A DNA stretch of 6,239 nt from Pseudomonadota bacterium. GTDB taxonomy: Bacteria; Pseudomonadota; Gammaproteobacteria; Burkholderiales; Burkholderiaceae_C. The notes below the pieces were generated by a model that saw nothing but the letters and a program-made list of their open reading frames with translations, had not been told where the DNA came from and ran no database searches. The translations under genes were made by a program, and so were the position numbers. This document shows positions 1 to 5,110 of this stretch, in pieces. Each line of letters starts with the position of its first letter. The first letter of the stretch is position 1. Where the stretch lies: contig JAEZLX010000050.1 of the NCBI GenBank assembly GCA_023415035.1, positions 1 to 6,239 on the forward strand, given 5' to 3'.

Positions 1-297
1 TTCTTCCACAAGTTCGCCGGCAAGGACATCGAGGACAAGCGCCCGCGTGACCGCTACGCCGCCGAGTCGCGCCGTCTGCTGGGCGTGCTCGACCGCCATC
101 TGAAGGGCAAGGACTGGATCATGGGAAGCGACTACAGCATCGCCGACATCGCCATCTTTCCCTGGGTGCGCAACCTCGTGGGCTTCTACGGCGCGGGCGA
201 TCTGGTCGGCTACCAGGAGTTCAAGGAAGTCGACCGCGTGCTGCAAGCCTTCACCGCACGCCCCGCGGTCCAGCGCGGCCTGACGATTCCAGGCTGA
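1..297 (+). CDS. Glutathione S-transferase, C-terminal part (5' end outside window)
   Basis: The reading frame is open from base 1 to a TGA at 295-297 and gives the last 98 residues of a protein whose start lies left of the window. The visible part is an all-helical glutathione S-transferase C-terminal domain. Residues 45-57 read YSIADIAIFPWVR, holding the Ser-Ile-Ala-Asp N-capping box (S46 to D49) typical of the GST core helix, followed by a Pro-Trp pair. The earlier stretch RRLLGVLDRHLKGKDWIMG fits the same fold. The pattern resembles the nu-class/Ure2p-like branch (YfcG, YghU), cytosolic enzymes with glutathione-dependent disulfide reductase or peroxidase activity. The N-terminal thioredoxin-like domain, which binds glutathione, is off the window, so subclass and substrate cannot be settled. 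A valine codon GTG at 85 could be mistaken for a start, but it lies inside the domain. The gene converges on trkH, with 40 bases between the two stops. Confidence 0.87.
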   Translation, partial: FFHKFAGKDIEDKRPRDRYAAESRRLLGVLDRHLKGKDWIMGSDYSIADIAIFPWVRNLVGFYGAGDLVGYQEFKEVDRVLQAFTARPAVQRGLTIPG

Positions 298-317
298 GCC
301 CGGCGGTCTGGCCCAGC
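293..317. terminator. Candidate hairpin between convergent GST and trkH, no U-tract
   Basis: Arms at 293-300 and 310-317 flank a 9-base loop. Read as minus-strand RNA, GCUGGGCC pairs with GGCUCAGC over 8 base pairs, including one G-U wobble. As plus-strand RNA the same position is an A-C mismatch. It lies 21 to 45 bases past the trkH stop and overlaps the GST stop codon. Neither strand has a run of U after the stem, so it is not a classical intrinsic terminator. It may act as a weak terminator or 3'-end stabiliser, or it may be chance in GC-rich sequence. Confidence 0.3.
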
Positions 318-337
318 AGCGGCGCAGGGGGGTGTCC

Positions 338-1798
338 CTATCTTCTCCAGAAGGCCGCCGTGAACAACACCAGGAAGGACAGCAGCTCCAGGCGTCCGAG
401 CACCATCGCGAAGCTCAGGATGCCCAGCTGCAGGTCGGTGAGCACACCGTAGTGCCCCGTCGGCCCCACCGCCCCGAGACCGGGTCCGATGTTGTTGAGG
501 GTGGCCACCACGGCCGAGAACCCCGTGACGATGTCCATCCCGGTGAACAGCAACAGCATCGTCAGCCCCATGGTGGCGGCCCCATAGATGAGCATGAAGC
601 CCAGCACCGCGTTCATCACCTGGGGCTGCACCACCTGTCCGCCCAGCGTCACCGGATTGACCACGCGCGGATGCACGATGCGCACCAGCTCGCGCCGTGC
701 CTGCTTCACCAGCAGCAGCATCCGCACGAGCTTGATGCCGCCGCCGGTCGATCCGGCACAAGACACGAAGGTGCCCAGGAACATCATCAGCACCGGCGCG
801 AACACCGGCCAATGGCCGTAGTCGGTGGTGACGAAACCCGTGGTGGTCGCCACCGAGATCACATGGAAAGCGCTCTGCCGCAGCGCATCGACCGGATCGT
901 CGTACACGTCGTGCACCAGAAGCAGAACGGCCACCAGCACCACCGCCAGTGCCAGTATCGTCACGTAGGAGCGGATCTCGCGGTCACGCGTGAGCGGCCG
1001 CAGCGTGCGGTTGCGCAGCACGATGAAGTAGCGCACGAAGCTGATGCCCGAGATCGCCATGAAGAACATGGACACGTATTCCACGCGCTCGGAGCGGAAA
1101 AAGCCCAGGCTCTCGTCGTGCGAGGAGAAGCCGCCCAGACCCATGGTGGTGCACGAATGCATGAAGGCATCGGCCCAGCCCATGCCGGCCCAGCGGTAGG
1201 CCAGCAGGCAGGTACCCGAGAGCAGGAAGTACACGGCCCACAGGCCGCGCGCCGTCTGGGCGATCCGCGGCGTGAAGCGCGTGTCCTTCATCGGCCCGGG
1301 CGTCTCGGCCTTGTATAGCTGCACCCCCCCCAGACCCAGCAGCGGCAGCACCGCCACCACCAGCAGCATGATGCCCAGACCGCCGATCAGCTGCAGGAAG
1401 CAGCGCCAGACATTGACCGACAGCGGCAGCGCGTCGAGCCCGAGCAGCGCGGTGGCACCCGTCCCCGTGAGCGCGCTCATGGCCTCGAAATAGGCCTGGC
1501 TCCAGGTAATGCGGGGCACGGTGAACATGAGCGGCACCGCCGAGAAAGCCGGCAGCAGCAGCCAGACCATGTTCACCAGCAGGAAGCCATCCTTGGGCAG
1601 CAGTTCGCGCTGGTGCTCGCGCGTCGCGGCCCACGCCAGCGCACCGCAGATGAGCGCCAGGCCGAACGAGGCCTCCCAGACGAAACGGTAGCCCTCCTGG
1701 TCCTCGAACCAGGCCCAGCCCAGCGGCACCAGAAAGGCGAACGAGAACGCCATCAGCACGCGCGAGAACACGTGAAGGGCGGGCAGGATGCTGATCAT
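338..1798 (-). CDS. trkH: Trk system potassium uptake protein TrkH (K+-translocating subunit)
   Basis: This 486-residue inner-membrane protein is close in length to E. coli TrkH (483). It is the ion-conducting subunit of the Trk low-affinity K+ uptake system and works as a dimer on a TrkA ring. All four pore-loop repeats of the SKT superfamily can be seen: SALTGTGATAL (108-118), CTTMGLGGFSSHD (216-228), SVATTTGFVTTDYGHWP (315-331) and ATLNNIGPGLGAVGP (432-446), each with its filter glycine. CAGSTGGGIKLVRM (347-360) matches the conserved flexible intramembrane loop that gates the pore. Arg469 in GRLELL is the conserved basic residue of the last repeat. Hydrophobic helices lie between the loops, with the N-terminus probably cytoplasmic. 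The stop is TAG at 338-340. The ATG at 1798 lies 2 bases after the trkA stop and has no good Shine-Dalgarno sequence, so its translation probably depends on trkA translation. A G8 run interrupts codons 156-159. Confidence 0.97.
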   Translation of the reverse strand: MISILPALHVFSRVLMAFSFAFLVPLGWAWFEDQEGYRFVWEASFGLALICGALAWAATREHQRELLPKDGFLLVNMVWLLLPAFSAVPLMFTVPRITWSQAYFEAMSALTGTGATALLGLDALPLSVNVWRCFLQLIGGLGIMLLVVAVLPLLGLGGVQLYKAETPGPMKDTRFTPRIAQTARGLWAVYFLLSGTCLLAYRWAGMGWADAFMHSCTTMGLGGFSSHDESLGFFRSERVEYVSMFFMAISGISFVRYFIVLRNRTLRPLTRDREIRSYVTILALAVVLVAVLLLVHDVYDDPVDALRQSAFHVISVATTTGFVTTDYGHWPVFAPVLMMFLGTFVSCAGSTGGGIKLVRMLLLVKQARRELVRIVHPRVVNPVTLGGQVVQPQVMNAVLGFMLIYGAATMGLTMLLLFTGMDIVTGFSAVVATLNNIGPGLGAVGPTGHYGVLTDLQLGILSFAMVLGRLELLSFLVLFTAAFWRR

Positions 1799-1805
1799 GT
1801 TCAGC
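1790..1805 (-). promoter_or_regulatory. Small hairpin presenting the trkH start codon in its loop
   Basis: On the minus strand GCTGA (1805-1801) and TCAGC (1794-1790) are perfect complements around the six-base loop ACATGA, which carries the trkH ATG. The left arm includes the trkA stop. A translating ribosome finishing trkA would melt this stem, which fits coupled stop-start translation. A competing 8-base-pair stem (1795-1788 with 1759-1752, one G-U pair, 28-base loop) uses the same right-arm bases. Both are short and could be chance. Confidence 0.3.
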
Positions 1806-3192
1806 CGAAAAAAGTGGCCCCGACCTGGAACAGGCGCTCGACGTCGCGCACCTGCCGCTTGTCCGGGATGAACATGATGAGGTGGTCGTCCGCCTCGATC
1901 AGGGTGTCATGGTGGGGCATCAGCACCTGCGAGTCCTTGCCATGGCCCCGCACGATCGCGCCCAGCCGGGTGCCGGGCGGCAACTTGATCTCCTCGACGC
2001 GCCGCCCCACCAGCTTCGATGTCTTGACGTCGCCACGCGCCACGCCCTCCAGGGCCTCGGCCGCGCCGCGCCGCAGGCTGTGCACGGCCGCCACGTCGCC
2101 GCGGCGCAGGTGTGCCAGCAGCTCACCGATCACGGTCTGGGCCGGCGACACCGCGATGTCGATGGTGCTGCCCTGCATCATGTCGGCATAGGCACGGCGG
2201 TTGATGAGTGACAGTACCCGGTTTGCCCCCATGCGCTTGGCCAGCATGGCCGACAGGATGTTGTCCTCGTCGTCGCTCGTGAGCGCGAGGAACATGTCCA
2301 TCTCGCCCACGTTTTCCTCGAACAGCAGATCTTCGTCGGCGCCGTCGCCCTGCAGCACCAGCACCTCGGAAGGCAGCTGGCTGGCCAGGTATTCGCAACG
2401 CACCCGGTCTCGCTCGATGATCTTCACCTCGCACTGTCCGATCAGGCTGCGCGCCAGCCGCAGGCCCACTCGCCCGCCCCCGGCAATCATCACGCGCTGC
2501 ACCGGCTTGTTCACCGGATGGATGGCGGCCAGCACCTGGCGGATGCGGCGCGTGTCCGCCAGCACGAACACCTCGTCACCCGGCAGGATGCGCGCGTTCG
2601 GCGAAGCCTCCATCTCGGTGTCCAAGCGGTACAGGGCCACGATCCGCATCGGCGCGTGCGGAAAGCGCTCGCGCAGCTCGCCGATGGTGTGTCCCACCAC
2701 TTTCCCGCCCGCAGCAGCACGCACCACGATCAGCGCGACGCGCTGCTGCGAGAACTCGACCACCTGCAGCGCCTCGGGGTAGTTGATGAGCTTGTGGATA
2801 TAGCGGGTGACCGATTCCTCCGGGCAGATCACCCGGTCCACCGCAAAGCCGTTCTTGCCCAGCAGGTTCTCGTCGTCCGTGAACTCGTTGGAGCGCAGTC
2901 GCGCAATGGTGGTGGGCACCGTGAACACATCGTGCGCCACCTTGCAGACCACCAGGTTCACCTCGTCGGCCGCCGCGCAGGCGATCAGCATGTCGGCGTC
3001 GCGCGCACCCGCTTCCTGCAGCACCGAGGGCAGCGTGCCGTTGCCGACCACGCCGCGCAGGTCGAGCTTTTCCTCCAGCAGGCGCAGCCGCGCCGGGTCC
3101 TGGTCGATGACGGTGATGTCGTTCTGTTCCGACACCAGGCTTTCCGCCACGTTTTCGCCGACCCGGCCCGCACCCAGGATGATGATCTTCAT
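1801..3192 (-). CDS. trkA: Trk system potassium transporter regulatory subunit TrkA
   Basis: This 463-residue cytosolic protein (E. coli TrkA has 458) gates TrkH in response to bound nucleotides (NAD(H), ATP/ADP). It has two tandem RCK units. The first begins with the Rossmann motif GAGRVG (7-12), has an acidic residue, Asp30, at the end of the second strand for the ribose, and is followed by an RCK-C domain at about 145-226. The second has GGGRVG (238-243) with Glu260 in the equivalent place, then RCK-C at about 375-456. Both nucleotide sites look intact. The start ATG at 3192 is supported by the canonical MKIIILGAGRVG beginning, but the upstream bases have no Shine-Dalgarno sequence, only a GATAAT hexamer. 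The acyl-CoA dehydrogenase gene ends 69 bases upstream, and trkH starts 2 bases downstream. The final codons ACT TTT TTC GGC TGA contain a possible -1 slippery heptamer. Confidence 0.97.
   Translation of the reverse strand: MKIIILGAGRVGENVAESLVSEQNDITVIDQDPARLRLLEEKLDLRGVVGNGTLPSVLQEAGARDADMLIACAAADEVNLVVCKVAHDVFTVPTTIARLRSNEFTDDENLLGKNGFAVDRVICPEESVTRYIHKLINYPEALQVVEFSQQRVALIVVRAAAGGKVVGHTIGELRERFPHAPMRIVALYRLDTEMEASPNARILPGDEVFVLADTRRIRQVLAAIHPVNKPVQRVMIAGGGRVGLRLARSLIGQCEVKIIERDRVRCEYLASQLPSEVLVLQGDGADEDLLFEENVGEMDMFLALTSDDEDNILSAMLAKRMGANRVLSLINRRAYADMMQGSTIDIAVSPAQTVIGELLAHLRRGDVAAVHSLRRGAAEALEGVARGDVKTSKLVGRRVEEIKLPPGTRLGAIVRGHGKDSQVLMPHHDTLIEADDHLIMFIPDKRQVRDVERLFQVGATFFG
1807..1813 (-). 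promoter_or_regulatory. Possible -1 ribosomal frameshift heptamer at the end of trkA
   Basis: The minus-strand bases T TTT TTC (1813 down to 1807) sit in the X XXY YYZ phase relative to trkA codons ACT TTT TTC. The next two codons are GGC and the TGA stop. After a -1 slip the reading becomes CGG CTG AAC ATG, with no stop, and continues in the trkH frame. The heptamer class is known to be slippery. The phasing and the fusion outcome are read directly from the sequence; whether it functions is inference. An SD-like GG-rich stretch lies just upstream, and an 8-base-pair stem could form from 11 bases downstream. Confidence 0.3.
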
Positions 3193-3199
3193 GACAGGA

Positions 3200-3205
3200 A
3201 TTATC
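3200..3205 (-). promoter_or_regulatory. -10-like hexamer immediately upstream of trkA
   Basis: The minus strand reads GATAAT, five of six bases matching the sigma-70 -10 consensus, and ends 7 bases before the trkA ATG. Transcription from it would begin at or next to the ATG and give a leaderless message. The expected -35 region about 17 bases upstream is GC-rich and does not resemble TTGACA, so this is a weak call. It stands out mainly because it is an AT-rich patch where a Shine-Dalgarno sequence should be. Confidence 0.2.
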
Positions 3206-3215
3206 GCCCCGGCAG

Positions 3216-3242
3216 GGCCTGCGGCGCCCTCCGCTTCAGGCC
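3216..3242 (-). other. Inverted repeat between the acyl-CoA dehydrogenase gene and trkA
   Basis: On the minus strand GGCCTG (3242-3237) and CAGGCC (3221-3216) form a perfect 6-base-pair stem with a 15-base loop, in the 69-base gap after the acyl-CoA dehydrogenase stop. No U-run follows, so it is not a standard terminator. It could slow read-through or stabilise the upstream message, or be chance in GC-rich DNA. Confidence 0.25.
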
Positions 3243-3261
3243 GGTCCTCCGCCGTGTCTGC

Positions 3262-4389
3262 TCACAGCGCCCGCGAGATGAGGATTTTCTGCACGTCGCT
3301 GGTGCCTTCGTAGATCTGGCACACGCGCACGTCGCGCCAGATGCGCTCCAGCGGGAAATCGTTCACATAGCCGTAGCCGCCGAGCGTCTGGATCGCGGCC
3401 GAGCAGACCTGCTCGGCCACCTCGCTCGCGAACAGCTTGGCCATGGCCGCCTCCTTCAGGCACGGCTGCCCGGCATCGCGCAGCGCCGCCGCATGCCAGA
3501 TGAGCTGGCGCGCGGCCTCCAGCCGCGTCGCGCACTCGGCCAGCCGGAACGACACCGCCTGGTGGTTGATGATAGCGGTGCCGAAGCTCTGGCGCTCCTT
3601 GGCATAGGCAATCGCCACGTCGAGCGCGCTGCGCGCCATGCCCACGCTCTGCGCGGCGATGCCGATGCGCCCGCCTTCGAGCGAGGACAGCGCGATCCGG
3701 TAGCCCTCGCCCTCCTCGCCGATGCGGTTTTCCACCGGCACGTGGCAGTTCTCCAGCCGTATCTGTGCCGTGTCGCTGCTGTGCTGGCCCACCTTGTCCT
3801 CAAGCCGCTCGACGTGCCAGCCCGGGTTGTCCGTCGGCACCAGGAAGGCGCTCATGCCCTTCTTGCCCGCGCCCTTGTCGGTCACGGCGATCACCACCGC
3901 GGCCTGGCCGTTCTTGCCGCTGGTGATGAACTGCTTGACGCCGTTGATCACGTACTCGTCGCCCTCGCGCACCGCCGTGGTCCGCAGGCCCGAGGCGTCC
4001 GAGCCCACCTGCGGCTCGGTCAGGCAGAACGCGCCCAGAATGTCGCCTCGCGCGGCCGGCGCCAGCCAGCGCTGCTGCTGTGCGGGCGTGCCGTAACGCA
4101 GCAAGATGGCGTTGTAGGGACAGTTGGTGACACTGATCGCGGTGCTGGTGCCGCCGTCGCCTGCCGCGATCTCTTCCAGCACCACCGCCAGCGTGAGGTA
4201 GTCCAGTCCCGCACCGCCCAGTTCCTCCGGCACACAGATGCCATAGGCGCCCAGCTCGGCCAGCCCCCTGTGCGCCTCCTTCGGAAAAGTGTGCTCGCGG
4301 TCCCAGCGCGGCGCGTTGGGCCACAGCTGCTCCTGGGCGAACGCCCGCACGGCGTCGCGGATCATGATCTGGTCCTCGTTCAACAGCAT
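3262..4389 (-). CDS. Acyl-CoA dehydrogenase (FAD-dependent)
   Basis: The product is a 375-residue cytosolic flavoenzyme, the usual length for short-, medium- and branched-chain acyl-CoA dehydrogenases. These enzymes oxidise acyl-CoA to trans-2-enoyl-CoA and pass electrons to electron-transfer flavoprotein. The N-terminal helical domain covers about residues 1-118. CLTEPQVGSDASGL (122-135) is the first family signature, at the FAD-contacting strand. The second signature runs from Q334 (QTLGGYGYVNDF) through R352. Glu361 in IYEGTSD sits at the position of the catalytic base of medium-chain enzymes, so the protein looks active. The frame is open further upstream to 4494, but the ATG at 4389 is chosen because family homology begins at MLLNEDQIMIRDA and AAGGAG at 4398-4403 lies 8 bases before it; the longer version would overlap the reductase gene. 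The gene follows that reductase by 40 bases. Similarity recalled to isobutyryl/short-chain types is not strong enough to name a substrate. Confidence 0.95.
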   Translation of the reverse strand: MLLNEDQIMIRDAVRAFAQEQLWPNAPRWDREHTFPKEAHRGLAELGAYGICVPEELGGAGLDYLTLAVVLEEIAAGDGGTSTAISVTNCPYNAILLRYGTPAQQQRWLAPAARGDILGAFCLTEPQVGSDASGLRTTAVREGDEYVINGVKQFITSGKNGQAAVVIAVTDKGAGKKGMSAFLVPTDNPGWHVERLEDKVGQHSSDTAQIRLENCHVPVENRIGEEGEGYRIALSSLEGGRIGIAAQSVGMARSALDVAIAYAKERQSFGTAIINHQAVSFRLAECATRLEAARQLIWHAAALRDAGQPCLKEAAMAKLFASEVAEQVCSAAIQTLGGYGYVNDFPLERIWRDVRVCQIYEGTSDVQKILISRAL

Positions 4390-4397
4390 CCCTTTGT

Positions 4398-4403
4398 CTC
4401 CTT
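4398..4403 (-). promoter_or_regulatory. Ribosome binding site of the acyl-CoA dehydrogenase
   Basis: The minus strand reads AAGGAG, a near-perfect Shine-Dalgarno sequence, with 8 bases between it and the ATG at 4389. It decides the start in favour of 4389 over in-frame codons further upstream. Confidence 0.75.
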
Positions 4404-4429
4404 CGGTATGGTCTCTTGTGCCAGCCGCC

Positions 4430-5098
4430 TCACCAGCTCTCGGCCCGGCGCCCGTCGTGGTGGATAAGGCGTCCGTTGTCCTCGGCCGAAACACCCGCCA
4501 GCGCCTTGCGCATGCCCTGCACGCTCTGCTGCACCGTCAGCGGGGCCGAGGTGCCGCCCATGTCGGTCTGCACCCAGCCCGGGTCGAGCAGCACCAGGCG
4601 CGCGCCAGGGTAGTCGAACCGGGCACTGGACACCGCCATGTTCACCGCTGCCTTGCTCACCCGGTACAGCCACGCACTGCTGCCGGGCACCGGCCCGATG
4701 AGGCTCATGGAGCTGGAGATGGCCCCGAACACCCCGCCCGCAGACTGCACCATCGGCATCACCTGTGGCAATGCCTGCATCAGCCCGAGCACGTTCGTGT
4801 GCATCAGGCGGTCGAACGCCTGCTGGGTGGGCGGTGTCGTGGCGGTGCCGCGGTCGATCACGCCCGACACATAGAGCGCCACGTCCAGCTTCTCGCCATC
4901 GAGCTGCCAGGCCAGGCCGCTCACGCTGGCGGGCTCCGCCACATCCACGCGCAGCGTCTGGGCCCCGAGTGCCTGAAGTCGTTCGAGACCGGCATCATCG
5001 CGCGCCGTCGCCAGCACGCGCATGCCGGCCTCGCGGTACTGGCGAACGAATTCGTAACCAATGCCGCGCGAAGCGCCGATAACCAGAATCGTGGCCAT
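4430..5098 (-). CDS. Short-chain dehydrogenase/reductase, C-factor-like
   Basis: This 222-residue single-domain Rossmann protein belongs to the classical SDR superfamily of NAD(P)(H)-dependent oxidoreductases. The cofactor motif is GASRGIG (8-14), and Arg12 in it favours NADP(H). VDV at 51-53 is the usual Asp that contacts the adenine. The catalytic set is visible: Asn102 in NVLG, a serine in the cluster at 128-132, Tyr145 and Lys149 in YRVSK. DPGWVQTDMGG (172-182) after the active site is the pattern seen in C-factor (CsgA)-like SDRs. The NNAG structural motif is replaced by YVSG at 76-79. The start ATG at 5098 has AAAGGA (5105-5110) 6 bases upstream, overlapping the stop codon of the chemoreceptor gene only 10 bases away. 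The substrate cannot be told. The acyl-CoA dehydrogenase 40 bases downstream suggests, but does not show, a role with acyl or carbonyl metabolites. Confidence 0.93.
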   Translation of the reverse strand: MATILVIGASRGIGYEFVRQYREAGMRVLATARDDAGLERLQALGAQTLRVDVAEPASVSGLAWQLDGEKLDVALYVSGVIDRGTATTPPTQQAFDRLMHTNVLGLMQALPQVMPMVQSAGGVFGAISSSMSLIGPVPGSSAWLYRVSKAAVNMAVSSARFDYPGARLVLLDPGWVQTDMGGTSAPLTVQQSVQGMRKALAGVSAEDNGRLIHHDGRRAESW

Positions 5099-5104
5099 AG
5101 AAGA

Positions 5105-5110
5105 TCCTTT
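5105..5110 (-). promoter_or_regulatory. Ribosome binding site of the SDR gene, overlapping the upstream stop codon
   Basis: The minus strand reads AAAGGA, and 6 bases separate it from the ATG at 5098. Its first two bases are the last two of the TAA (5111-5109) that ends the chemoreceptor gene. Ribosomes terminating there would sit on the SDR initiation region, an arrangement typical of co-transcribed, coupled genes. Confidence 0.6.

Noticed and set aside
332..1318. Plus-strand open frame opposite trkH
   Set aside because: It is a His/Gln/Arg-rich antisense shadow of a strongly supported gene, with no family resemblance.
1801..1840. Intrinsic terminator at the T6 run near the end of trkA
   Set aside because: The run lies inside the coding sequence, no strong stem abuts it (the nearest candidate ends about 18 bases earlier), and a terminator there would cut off trkH, its obligate partner.
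4404..4424. Possible sigma-54 promoter before the acyl-CoA dehydrogenase (CTGGCAC on the minus strand)
   Set aside because: The -24 half matches, but the -12 half reads ACCAT instead of TTGCA or TTGCT at the required spacing.
2518..4467. Very long plus-strand open frame (649 codons) opposite the acyl-CoA dehydrogenase and trkA genes
   Set aside because: The translation is rich in His, Arg, Gln and Ala with no recognisable domain, the usual look of an antisense frame in GC-rich coding DNA. It lies over two well-supported genes and crosses their boundary without any logic of its own.
4390..4494. N-terminal extension of the acyl-CoA dehydrogenase up to a start at 4494
   Set aside because: The extra 35 residues have no family similarity, would overlap the end of the SDR gene, and are made unnecessary by the good AAGGAG site before the ATG at 4389.
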